15,251 bases of DNA from Alphaproteobacteria bacterium (GTDB taxonomy: Bacteria; Pseudomonadota; Alphaproteobacteria; UBA11222), in the NCBI GenBank assembly GCA_003454415.1, contig DMKG01000185.1:1242-16492 (forward strand), given 5' to 3'. A model generated the notes under the pieces. It ran no database searches, had not been told where the DNA came from, and saw only the letters and a program-made list of their open reading frames with translations. Each line of letters opens with the position of its first letter. Within the stretch, counting starts at the first letter, position 1. The translations under genes and the position numbers were made by a program. Shown piece by piece: positions 5,816 through 12,723 of the stretch.

Positions 5816-7197
5816 CGCCTCCCACTCCGGAAGACACTTCGCCCACCCCTCCCCCCAGCCATCACCGGCTGGGGATGGCAACCTATCTTGCCTATGGATT
5901 ACCCGCGGCGCCAATCGCCGCTTTCGCGGTGCCCATCTATATCTATATTCCCCCATTTTACGCTCAGGAGCTGGGCGTCAGCCTGGCTTCCATTGGCACG
6001 GTGCTCACCCTTGCGCGGATCATTGACGCTTTTTCATGGCCTGTTATCGGTGTTCTTTCTGACAAGATCATAACCCGCTGGGGCCGCAGAAAACCGTGGG
6101 TTGGCGGAAGCGCGCCCTTTCTGCTGCTGGCCGCGGTGATGCTTTGCCTGCCTCCCACGGGGGCAGGGAGTCTCTATCTCTTTTTCTGGAGCGTGGTCAT
6201 CTATCTTGCGTCATCGGCGCTCACCCTTCCCCATAGCGCCTGGGGCGCGGAATTGTCCGGGGATTACCATGAACGCTCGCTGATCGTCGCTTGGCGGGAA
6301 GGCCTGACGGTGGTTGGAACCCTGATCGCCACCCTTCTCCCCTTTATCCTGAGCAGCCGAAGTGAAGGCGATCCCCAATTGTCTCTGTTCAGCATCGTGA
6401 TCTTTGCGGGCGTCATGCTGCCCATCAGCATACCTCTTGCCCTTCGCAAAGTGCCTGAAACCCCCGTGCTGCGTTTTGCCGAAAACACCTGGCGCAACGG
6501 CATGCGGCTTATCTGGCGCAACAAGCCCTTTCGTGCTCTGCTGGCGGCGTTTTTACTGAACGGGGTTGCGAACTCGCTTCCCGCGACGTTATTCCTGCTG
6601 TTTGCCACCCATGTGCTGGGGGCGGCGGAATATCAGAATCTGCTGCTGTTTGTCTATTTCGCCGCCGGAGTCGTATCGGTTCCCTTCTGGCTGGAGCTTG
6701 CAAAACGATACAGCAAGCACCGGATATGGGGCGTTTCCATGCTCTGGTCCTGCCTCGTCTTCAGCTTTGTTCCCTTTCTCGGACAGGAGGACCTTCTTCC
6801 CTTTTTCATTATCTCCGTGCTGAGCGGTTTAGGGCTTGGCGCAGACATGGTGCTGCCTAATTCCATGCAGGCGGATGTCGTGGATGCGGACACGCTACAG
6901 AGCGGCCAGCAACGCACTGGATTGTTTTTCGCCATGTGGGGGGTGGCCACCAAGCTCTCGCTGGCGGGGGCGATCGGGATTGCATTTCCTTTACTGGACA
7001 AAATCGGTTTTGACGCGCAGGCCACAACCAATGGTGAAGACGCGCTGCTTGGCCTTGCCCTGCTCTATAGCGCGGTCCCTGTAGCGCTTAAGATCCTCGC
7101 CACCCTTCTGGTGTGGAATTTTCCGCTCGATGCTGAAACGCAGTCCCGTATCCGGGAGGAGATCGAGCGCAAAAGCCTTAGCGGGCATTTGGTATGA
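5812..7197 (+). CDS. MFS transporter, GPH (sugar:cation / MelB-like) family
   Basis: This inner-membrane protein (461 aa from GTG 5812) has about twelve hydrophobic segments. The family signature after TM2 is clear: RIIDAFSWPVIGVLSDK (about 69-85) followed by RWGRRKPW (89-96), and the second half contains GLGLGADMVLPNSMQADVVD. Of the two TM2 aspartates that bind cation in MelB (D55, D59), the first is kept (Asp72) and the second is Trp76. The substrate is unknown; next to lipid enzymes, a lipid or lysolipid is plausible because the related MFSD2A moves lysolipids. The start is uncertain. GTG 5812 overlaps the cfa stop (GTGA), but the first 21 residues are Pro-rich and encoded by a palindromic sequence. 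ATG 5875 (440 aa) begins right before TM1 and may be the true start. Confidence 0.9.
   Translation: MTPPTPEDTSPTPPPSHHRLGMATYLAYGLPAAPIAAFAVPIYIYIPPFYAQELGVSLASIGTVLTLARIIDAFSWPVIGVLSDKIITRWGRRKPWVGGSAPFLLLAAVMLCLPPTGAGSLYLFFWSVVIYLASSALTLPHSAWGAELSGDYHERSLIVAWREGLTVVGTLIATLLPFILSSRSEGDPQLSLFSIVIFAGVMLPISIPLALRKVPETPVLRFAENTWRNGMRLIWRNKPFRALLAAFLLNGVANSLPATLFLLFATHVLGAAEYQNLLLFVYFAAGVVSVPFWLELAKRYSKHRIWGVSMLWSCLVFSFVPFLGQEDLLPFFIISVLSGLGLGADMVLPNSMQADVVDADTLQSGQQRTGLFFAMWGVATKLSLAGAIGIAFPLLDKIGFDAQATTNGEDALLGLALLYSAVPVALKILATLLVWNFPLDAETQSRIREEIERKSLSGHLV
5853..5874 (+). repeat. Perfect 8-bp palindrome abutting the MFS ATG (REP-like)
   Basis: CCCCAGCC (5853-5860), a 6-nt loop, and GGCTGGGG (5867-5874) form a perfect stem ending exactly one base before the ATG at 5875. 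The surrounding DNA reads PSPQPSPAGDG in another frame and PSPAGDGWGEG on the opposite strand. Such peptides are familiar from translated intergenic palindromic repeats in proteobacterial genomes. Only one copy is in this window, so membership in a dispersed repeat family is inferred from that resemblance. Confidence 0.5.
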
Positions 7198-7862
7198 AAG
7201 ACAATCACAGGAAAACGCCCATGCCTGCAACCGATTGGCCAGAGCTTCCCTTTACCCCCGATGATGTTGAACTGATCGGGCGGGAGCGCCGCTATGACGG
7301 GTATTTCGCCCTGGACCGTTATCACGTCCGCCACCGGCGTTATGATGGGGGATGGAGCGCCCCCATATACAGGGAGGTCTTCATCTCGGCCGACGCCGTA
7401 GCCGTACTGCCCTATGATCCCATACGCGATGAAGTGGTCATGATCGAACAGTTCCGCGCAGGCCCCTATGCCCATTCAGAAGGCCAAAGGCCCCTGTCCT
7501 CCTGGCTTGTCGAACCCATCGCCGGGCGTATCGAAACGAATGAGACCCCAGAGGGAGTGGCGCGCCGTGAACCGCTGGAAGAGGCCGGATGCCTTCTGAA
7601 CCGGCTGGTTCCCATAGGTGCGTTCTTCCAGAGCCCCGGCTGTATATCGGAGAAAATTCATTATTTTTGCGCCCTCACCGACAGTTCCAGGTTTGGTGGG
7701 GTGCATGGCTGCGCCGATGAGGATGAAGACATTCGCGTGATTGTGCTTGGCCGCAAAACAGCCCTTGCGGGCGTCCAAGAAGGCCGGATCGGCAATATCA
7801 CCCTCGCTTTCGCCCTTCTCTGGCTGGAGCTTAACCGGGACCTGTTATTGCAGGGAGATTGA
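7194..7862 (+). CDS. Nudix hydrolase, ADP-ribose pyrophosphatase type
   Basis: This 222-residue cytosolic hydrolase probably splits ADP-ribose or a related nucleoside diphosphate sugar into AMP and a sugar phosphate. The Nudix box runs from Gly111 to about Cys133: Gly111, Glu117, Arg125-Glu126, Glu129-Glu130 and Gly132 all fit Gx5Ex7REUxEExGU. Pro148 in SPGC lies 16 residues after Gly132, near the position of the proline that marks ADP-ribose pyrophosphatases. The hydrophobic position after RE is Pro127, which is unusual inside the Nudix helix. The ATG at 7194 overlaps the MFS stop (ATGA); an ATG at 7221 is a possible alternative, removing nine residues. The coupling makes it the last gene of the lipid cassette run. 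NudF would be the nearest named family, but substrate preference is not proven. Confidence 0.9.
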   Translation: MKDNHRKTPMPATDWPELPFTPDDVELIGRERRYDGYFALDRYHVRHRRYDGGWSAPIYREVFISADAVAVLPYDPIRDEVVMIEQFRAGPYAHSEGQRPLSSWLVEPIAGRIETNETPEGVARREPLEEAGCLLNRLVPIGAFFQSPGCISEKIHYFCALTDSSRFGGVHGCADEDEDIRVIVLGRKTALAGVQEGRIGNITLAFALLWLELNRDLLLQGD

Positions 7863-7905
7863 CCTCGCCTTACTTGCACTAATTTGCGCCATTGGCGATA
7901 ATGGC
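7859..7905 (+). promoter_or_regulatory. Possible cysK promoter and leader hairpin
   Basis: TTGACC at 7859-7864, overlapping the Nudix stop codon, and TAATTT at 7880-7885 could form a promoter with a short 15-nt spacer. GCCATT (7888-7893) and AATGGC (7900-7905) form a 6-bp stem with a 6-nt loop directly before the cysK ATG at 7909, where a Shine-Dalgarno sequence would be expected and none is seen. An out-of-frame ATG at 7901 lies in the stem. Both parts are weak calls. Confidence 0.3.
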
Positions 7906-7908
7906 TGA

Positions 7909-8907
7909 ATGGAAATCAAAAACGGTCTGACCGGTTCAATCGGCAATACCCCCTTGATCCGCTTGCGCAAATTGTCGGAAGCGACAGGCTGCGATATCAT
8001 GGGTAAAGCGGAGTTTATGAATCCCGGACAATCGGTGAAGGACCGCGCCGCCCTGTTCATCATCCGCGACGCCATCAGGAGCGGACGCCTCAGGCCCGGC
8101 GGAACGATCGTCGAAGGCACTGCCGGCAATACCGGCATCGGCCTGGCGCTGGTTGGCAACGCGCTGGGTTTTCGCACGGTGATCGTCATCCCGGATACCC
8201 AGTCACAGGAAAAAAAGGACATGATTCGCCTGACTGGGGCGAAACTGGTGGAGGTGCCCGCCGTTCCCTACCGCGACCCCAATAATTATGTGAAATATTC
8301 GGGGCGGCTGGCGGAAGAGCTGAACGAAAAGGAACCCAACGGGGCGATCTGGGCCAACCAGTTTGACAATACCGCCAACCGGCAGGCGCATTATGAGGGG
8401 ACCGGCCCGGAAATCTGGGAACAGACCGAGGGCAAAGTGGACGGGTTCATCTGCTCGGTCGGCACCGGCGGCACCCTGGCGGGGGTCTCCATGGCGCTGA
8501 AGGAGCGCAATCCCAAAATTGTCACCGCCTGCGCAGACCCCGACGGCTCCGCCATTCATAGCTGGATCAAGACGGGCGAACTGAAAGCGGCCGGCGATTC
8601 CATCACCGAGGGCATCGGCCAGGGCCGGGTCACCAGCAATCTTGAAGGCGCGCCGGTTGACGACGCCTTCAATATCCCCGACACGGAAGCGCTTCCCGTG
8701 ATCTTCGATCTGCTGCGCGAGGAAGGTCTGTGTATGGGGGGATCTACCGGGATCAATCTCGCGGGCGCCGTGCGGCTCGCCAGACAGATGGGGCCGGGTC
8801 ATAGGATTGTCACCATCCTGTGTGATTTTGGCTCCCGTTATCAGAGCAAACTGTTCAACCCCGCCTTTCTCAAGAGTAAGCGTCTTCCCTTTCCAGACTG
8901 GTTGTAA
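7909..8907 (+). CDS. cysK: Cysteine synthase (O-acetylserine sulfhydrylase family, PLP-dependent)
   Basis: The enzyme replaces the acetyl group of O-acetylserine with sulfide to make cysteine, using pyridoxal phosphate. The 332-residue protein has the Schiff-base lysine Lys44 in NPGQSVKDR, and the substrate loop TAGNTG at 71-76. The phosphate-binding SVGTGGTLAG is at 183-192, EGIGQG at 234-239 and GGSTGIN at 277-283. The EGTAGNTGIGLA form of the loop, with Ala where E. coli CysK has Ser, and the insert VPAVPYRDPNNYVKY resemble the subgroup that includes fungal cysteine synthase 1. True substrate use could therefore differ from enteric CysK. No Shine-Dalgarno precedes the ATG. It is separated by 46 bp from the Nudix gene and followed after 5 bp by the sulfurtransferase, suggesting a new operon dealing with sulfur. 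Confidence 0.92.
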   Translation: MEIKNGLTGSIGNTPLIRLRKLSEATGCDIMGKAEFMNPGQSVKDRAALFIIRDAIRSGRLRPGGTIVEGTAGNTGIGLALVGNALGFRTVIVIPDTQSQEKKDMIRLTGAKLVEVPAVPYRDPNNYVKYSGRLAEELNEKEPNGAIWANQFDNTANRQAHYEGTGPEIWEQTEGKVDGFICSVGTGGTLAGVSMALKERNPKIVTACADPDGSAIHSWIKTGELKAAGDSITEGIGQGRVTSNLEGAPVDDAFNIPDTEALPVIFDLLREEGLCMGGSTGINLAGAVRLARQMGPGHRIVTILCDFGSRYQSKLFNPAFLKSKRLPFPDWL

Positions 8908-8912
8908 TTTCC

Positions 8913-9758
8913 ATGACTGAAGTACCGAATACACTGGTAAGCACCGAATGGCTTGCCGCTCATCTGAATGCCCCTGACATCCGTATCGTTGACGCCTCCT
9001 GGTATCTGCCGGGATCGGGACGCGATCCCAGGGCCGAATATAAGGAAGGCCATATTCCCGGCGCGGTGTTCTTTGATATCGACGAGATATGCGACACCGC
9101 AAATCCGTTGCCGCATATGTTGCCCTCCCAGGAAAAATTCGCCAGCCGGGTGCGCAAGCTGGGCCTGGGCGATGGCGTCAAGATCATCGTTTATGACGGC
9201 GCGGGCCTGTTCAGCGCCGCCCGGGTGTGGTGGATGTTCCGCGCCATGGGCCATGAGGATGTGGCTGTTCTGGACGGCGGTTTTCCCAAATGGAAGACTG
9301 AACAGCGCCTTATCGACGACCTGCCGCCGCAGCCGAGAGAGCGGCACTTCACCGCCAGGCTGAACCGTTTCATCCTGCGCGATGTGGGGCAAATGGCGCA
9401 GAATCTGCGCACCGGCGCGGAACAGGTGATCGATGCGCGCGGTCCTGGGCGTTTCAGAGGCCAGGAGCCCGAACCGCGCCCCGGCGTGCGGCCAGGGCAT
9501 ATTCCGGGCGCCATCAACCTGCCTTACACAAGCCTGCTGGGGGCGGATGGAACCATGCTGCCGGATACGGAACTGCGGGAAAAGGTCCGCGCCGCCGGTA
9601 TAGACATGCAGAAACCCGCCGTGAACTCCTGCGGATCCGGCATCACCGCGGCGATCGTGTTTCTCGCGCTCCACCGGCTGGGCCATAAATCCCTTGCGCT
9701 TTATGATGGCTCATGGGCGGAATGGGGGGCGCGCAACGATCTTCCGGTGGAAACCTAG
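8913..9758 (+). CDS. sseA: 3-mercaptopyruvate sulfurtransferase
   Basis: This 281-residue protein has two rhodanese domains. The N-terminal one (about 8-125) is non-catalytic and contains VDASWYLP and GHIPGAVFFDID (46-57). The C-terminal one (about 155-280) contains VIDARGPGRFRGQEPEPRPG, GHIPGAINLPY (195-205) and the active-site loop CGSGITA with catalytic Cys240. CGSG[VI]TA loops are typical of 3-mercaptopyruvate sulfurtransferases, while thiosulfate sulfurtransferases carry CRKGVTA-like loops, so mercaptopyruvate is the likely sulfur donor. The enzyme forms a Cys persulfide and hands the sulfur to thiols or cyanide. There is no signal peptide, so it should be cytosolic. The gene starts 5 bp after the cysteine synthase, and the two are probably cotranscribed. 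Confidence 0.94.
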   Translation: MTEVPNTLVSTEWLAAHLNAPDIRIVDASWYLPGSGRDPRAEYKEGHIPGAVFFDIDEICDTANPLPHMLPSQEKFASRVRKLGLGDGVKIIVYDGAGLFSAARVWWMFRAMGHEDVAVLDGGFPKWKTEQRLIDDLPPQPRERHFTARLNRFILRDVGQMAQNLRTGAEQVIDARGPGRFRGQEPEPRPGVRPGHIPGAINLPYTSLLGADGTMLPDTELREKVRAAGIDMQKPAVNSCGSGITAAIVFLALHRLGHKSLALYDGSWAEWGARNDLPVET

Positions 9759-9767
9759 TGTCGGCAG

Positions 9768-10319
9768 ATGCAGAAAGTCCTCCGCGCCACAGTCACTTTT
9801 CTGGAAATGCACAGCAAACCGGCGCTGCTGCATGTACCGCCGCCTTTGAAAAGCTGCGCTCTGCTGCATGTGGCGGAACCTCCGCTGCATTTTTACCGTT
9901 ACCTCTACCATATGGTCGGACGCGATTACGCATGGGTTACCCGCAAACGCCTCACCGATGAGGAGCTCGCGGCCATCATCCACCATGAGAAAACCGAAAT
10001 CTATGTGCTGTATGTGGAGGGGGCGCCGGCGGGTTTCTTCGAGCTGAATTTCGCCGAATCCCCCAGCGTGGAGCTTGTCTTTCTGGGCTTGATGCCTGAA
10101 TTCATCGGCAGACGGCTGGGGCATTTTCTCCTGGCGCAGGCGATCGGCATCGCCTGGCGCGCCGAAACCACGCGCCTGCAGGTCCAGACCTGCACCCTTG
10201 ACCATCCGCGCGCCCTGCCCCTGTATCAGCGCATGGGCTTCACCCCCTTCGCCCAGGATCGGACCGAGATCATCCCTATTGATGACCGCGACACGGTGCG
10301 GCTGACGCCCAGTCTTTAG
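9768..10319 (+). CDS. GNAT family N-acetyltransferase
   Basis: This 183-residue protein has a GNAT fold in its second half. The acetyl-CoA pyrophosphate-binding loop is in PEFIGRRLGHFLL (about 110-122), preceded by the VELVFLGLMP strand. The C-terminal part contains NAT-like LDHPRALPLYQRMGFTP. The N-terminal portion FYRYLYHMVGRDYAWVTRKR is shared by an alphaproteobacterial subfamily I recognise, but its acceptor substrate is not known to me. The ATG lies 9 bp after the sseA stop, so it is likely the last gene of a cysteine synthase-sseA-GNAT unit. It converges with queF on the other strand, 35 bp apart. Confidence 0.88.
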   Translation: MQKVLRATVTFLEMHSKPALLHVPPPLKSCALLHVAEPPLHFYRYLYHMVGRDYAWVTRKRLTDEELAAIIHHEKTEIYVLYVEGAPAGFFELNFAESPSVELVFLGLMPEFIGRRLGHFLLAQAIGIAWRAETTRLQVQTCTLDHPRALPLYQRMGFTPFAQDRTEIIPIDDRDTVRLTPSL

Positions 10320-10352
10320 ATCAATCTACGCAGAAAAGCTGATCGATTAAGA
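10313..10352. terminator. Possible shared terminator between GNAT gene and queF
   Basis: TCTTTAGATCA at 10313-10323 can pair with TGATC (10340-10344) and TAAGA (10348-10352), giving two 5-bp stems interrupted by one bulged T and a bulged GAT around a 16-nt loop. It lies in the 35-bp gap between two convergent genes, where a bidirectional terminator is expected. The stem is AT-rich and imperfect and lacks a clean T-run, so this is tentative. Confidence 0.3.
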
Positions 10353-10354
10353 TA

Positions 10355-10813
10355 CTATGGCCGTCCACGGTAAGCGGGCACGTCCTGCGGCGGAATCCAC
10401 ACCCCTTCGGGCGCGCGCCCGGTTTGCCAGAACACGTCAATGGGAATACCCCCACGCGGATACCAGTAACCGCCAATACGCAGCCATTTCGGCGCGATCA
10501 CGGACTTTATCCGCTTGCCGATGGCGATAGTGCAATCTTCATGGAAGGCGCCATGGTTGCGGAAGGACTGCAGAAACAGTTTCAGCGACTTCGATTCCAC
10601 AATCCATTTGCCCGGAATGTAATCGATCATCAGAAAAGCGAAATCCGGCTGGCTTGTGATGGGACACAGCGACGTGAACTCGGGACAGGTGAAACGCGCG
10701 ACATAATCCGTATCGGGATGCGGATTGGCCGCGCGTTCCAGATTTGCCTGTTCTGGCGAAGCCGGAACCGCCGTTTTGCGCCCCAATTGGGTCAGGGTTG
10801 GTTTTTTTGACAT
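10355..10813 (-). CDS. queF: NADPH-dependent 7-cyano-7-deazaguanine reductase, type I QueF
   Basis: QueF reduces the nitrile of preQ0 to the amine preQ1 in queuosine tRNA modification. The 152-residue single-domain protein is the short type I form. The catalytic Cys50 sits in [13 protein letters not shown], with Asp57 as the expected proton donor. The NADPH-binding QueF motif ESKSLKLF is at 73-80 and is followed by [13 protein letters not shown]. The gene begins 39 nt after aapP on the same strand and may be read from the same transcript. I see no preQ1 riboswitch in that short gap and no other queuosine gene nearby. No clear Shine-Dalgarno precedes the ATG. Confidence 0.96.
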   Translation of the reverse strand: MSKKPTLTQLGRKTAVPASPEQANLERAANPHPDTDYVARFTCPEFTSLCPITSQPDFAFLMIDYIPGKWIVESKSLKLFLQSFRNHGAFHEDCTIAIGKRIKSVIAPKWLRIGGYWYPRGGIPIDVFWQTGRAPEGVWIPPQDVPAYRGRP

Positions 10814-10852
10814 ATGTTTAGCTGATGTTTATCTGGAAGCCCCGGCAGGTTG

Positions 10853-11608
10853 CTAGTGACTCAATATCTGGCTAAGGAATTCCCTGGTTCGCGGATGCTG
10901 CGGGTTATTGAAAAATTCCTCTGGCGCGTTTTCCTCTACAATCTGCCCCTCATCCATGAACATGATGCGGTTGGCGACTGTGCGGGCGAAGCCCATTTCA
11001 TGGGTGACGCAGATCATGGTCATGCCTTCCTGCGCCAGGTCGATCATTACATCCAGAACCTCTTTTATCATCTCGGGGTCCAGTGAAGAAGTCGGTTCAT
11101 CGAACAGCATGATGCGCGGATTCATGCACAGCGCGCGCGCAATCGCCACCCTCTGCTGCTGACCGCCGGATAACTGCCCGGGAAATTTATGCGCCTGCGC
11201 GCCAATATGCACCCGTTCGAGAAAGCCCATCGCCAGTTCCCGCGCCTCCGCCCTGGGCAGCCTGCGCACCCAGATGGGCGCAAGGGTGCAGTTTTCAAGA
11301 ATGGTCAGATGCGGAAACAGGTTGAAAGACTGAAACACCATGCCCACCTCGGCGCGCACCTGGTCGATATGCTTCAGGTCATTGTTCAATTCGACGCCAT
11401 TGACAATGATCCGGCCGCTCTGATGCTCTTCCAGGCGGTTGATGCAGCGGATCAGCGTGGATTTACCCGATCCGCTCGGGCCGCAGATCACGATTCGCTC
11501 GCTGCGCCGCACGATCAGATCAATCTCGCGCAACACATGAAAATCTCCGAACCATTTGTTAAGGCCGCTGATTTCGATAACGGTATCCGCTGAATCCTTT
11601 TCACTCAT
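10853..11608 (-). CDS. aapP: General L-amino-acid ABC transporter, ATP-binding protein
   Basis: This is the cytosolic ATPase that powers amino-acid uptake through AapQ-AapM. The 251-residue protein has a Walker A GPSGSGKS (43-50), a Q-loop at Gln93 and the ABC signature LSGGQQQRVA (146-155). Walker B is IMLFDEP (166-172), and the switch histidine is His203 in VTHEMGF. I start it at the ATG at 11608, which overlaps the aapM stop as ATGA. An in-frame ATG 66 nt upstream would add 22 residues read from inside aapM and precede the usual N-terminus. It is the last transporter gene in aapJQMP order, with queF following in the same direction. Confidence 0.95.
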   Translation of the reverse strand: MSEKDSADTVIEISGLNKWFGDFHVLREIDLIVRRSERIVICGPSGSGKSTLIRCINRLEEHQSGRIIVNGVELNNDLKHIDQVRAEVGMVFQSFNLFPHLTILENCTLAPIWVRRLPRAEARELAMGFLERVHIGAQAHKFPGQLSGGQQQRVAIARALCMNPRIMLFDEPTSSLDPEMIKEVLDVMIDLAQEGMTMICVTHEMGFARTVANRIMFMDEGQIVEENAPEEFFNNPQHPRTREFLSQILSH

Positions 11609-12723
11609 TCGCGCCTCGTGCCTATGTTGAGGCGGCGCTCGACCCGTATCGAATAACGCGACATGGCGAAGCACGCTGTCCAGAATATGAGCGCCGCAAA
11701 TGCATAACCTGTGGCGGCGGTTTGCGGCGCTGCCCAGTTGGCGTCGCTGAAATTCACCTGCACGCTGCCCAGCAGATCGAAGAGGCCCACAACCATGACC
11801 AGAGTCGTATCCTTGAACAGACCGATAAATGTATTCACCATCCCTGGAATCACCAGACGAAGGGCCTGCGGCAGAATAATGAGCACATGCGCCCGCCAGT
11901 ATCCCAGGCCGAGGGCCGCCGCCGCCTCGTATTGCCCACGCGGGATCGCCTGTAATCCGCCGCGCACCACCTCCGCCATATAGGCGGATGAAAACAGGGC
12001 GACGCCAATCAGCACCCGCAGCAATTTATCAAAATTCACGCCCGGCGGCAAAAACAGCGGCAGCATCACACTGGCCATGAACAAAACGGTAATCAGCGGC
12101 ACGCCGCGCCAAAGCTCAATATAGATCACCGAAAGGAACCGCAGCGCCGGAAGTTCCGATCGCCGTCCCAGCGCCAGCAGAATCCCCAAAGGCAGCGCCA
12201 CCACCATTCCGGTGACCGCCACGACCAGGGTCACCAGCAATCCTCCCCAGAGCGAGGTCTCCACCACTTCCAGCCCGAACATGCCGCCGTTGAGCAGGAC
12301 ATAAGCTATCAGCGGATAGACGAAGAGCGCGAATGCCGCAATGAAGCGCCGCCCCGGGGTCCGCTCCGAAAGCAGGAGCGCCAGCAGGAGCGCGCCGGTA
12401 ATGAAGACGATATCCACGCGCCAGCGTTCGGTAATCGTGTAGCGGCCATAGATGAACTGACCGAATTTCGCCACGACAAAGGCCCAGCAGGCGCCTGCAT
12501 CTTCTGCCAGGCAGGCTTCGCGCCCTTCTCCACGCCAGACCGCGTCAAAAAGCGCCCAATCCAGCAAAGGCGGCAGGGTCAGCCAGATGATATAAAGCGC
12601 GAAAAGAGTCAGAAGCGTGTTGCCAGGAGAAGAGAATAAATTCTGGCGCAGCCAGCCGGAAACCCCCTCGCGCGATACAGGCGGTCTGCGGGCTGGCAGA
12701 TAGGTGGCGCGGCTAAAGCTCAT
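11605..12723 (-). CDS. aapM: General L-amino-acid ABC transporter, permease AapM
   Basis: This 372-residue inner-membrane permease of the polar amino-acid family has a transmembrane segment after a 30-residue cytosolic N-terminus. A periplasmic loop carries two cysteines (ACLAEDAGACWAFV), followed by a block of further membrane segments. The EAA loop that docks on AapP reads GQYEAAAALGLGYW, preceded by EVVRGGLQAIP. LPQALRLVIPGMVNTFIGLF after it is typical of His/Glu/Gln/Arg permeases. The ATG overlaps the aapQ stop (ATGA) and its own stop overlaps the aapP start, so the subunits are translationally coupled, consistent with fixed stoichiometry. Confidence 0.94.
   Translation of the reverse strand: MSFSRATYLPARRPPVSREGVSGWLRQNLFSSPGNTLLTLFALYIIWLTLPPLLDWALFDAVWRGEGREACLAEDAGACWAFVVAKFGQFIYGRYTITERWRVDIVFITGALLLALLLSERTPGRRFIAAFALFVYPLIAYVLLNGGMFGLEVVETSLWGGLLVTLVVAVTGMVVALPLGILLALGRRSELPALRFLSVIYIELWRGVPLITVLFMASVMLPLFLPPGVNFDKLLRVLIGVALFSSAYMAEVVRGGLQAIPRGQYEAAAALGLGYWRAHVLIILPQALRLVIPGMVNTFIGLFKDTTLVMVVGLFDLLGSVQVNFSDANWAAPQTAATGYAFAALIFWTACFAMSRYSIRVERRLNIGTRRE

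Noticed and set aside
5045..5956. 303-codon open frame on the minus strand opposite cfa
   Set aside because: It is antisense to a secure CFA-like gene; low-complexity translation without family features. Its N-terminal part only reflects the palindromic repeat near 5853-5874.
8203..9686. Two overlapping minus-strand open frames opposite cysK and sseA
   Set aside because: Both are shadows of strongly conserved plus-strand genes and contain no known motif.
9825..9871. Direct repeat CTGCTGCATGT at 9825-9835 and 9861-9871 inside the GNAT gene
   Set aside because: The copies are 36 bp (12 codons) apart and in frame, both encoding LLHV. Short and compatible with ordinary protein sequence; no sign of a mobile or regulatory repeat.
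10814..10852. Possible preQ1 riboswitch before queF
   Set aside because: The 39-nt gap has no preQ1-I style stem with C-rich loop and A-rich tail, and is too short for the other classes.
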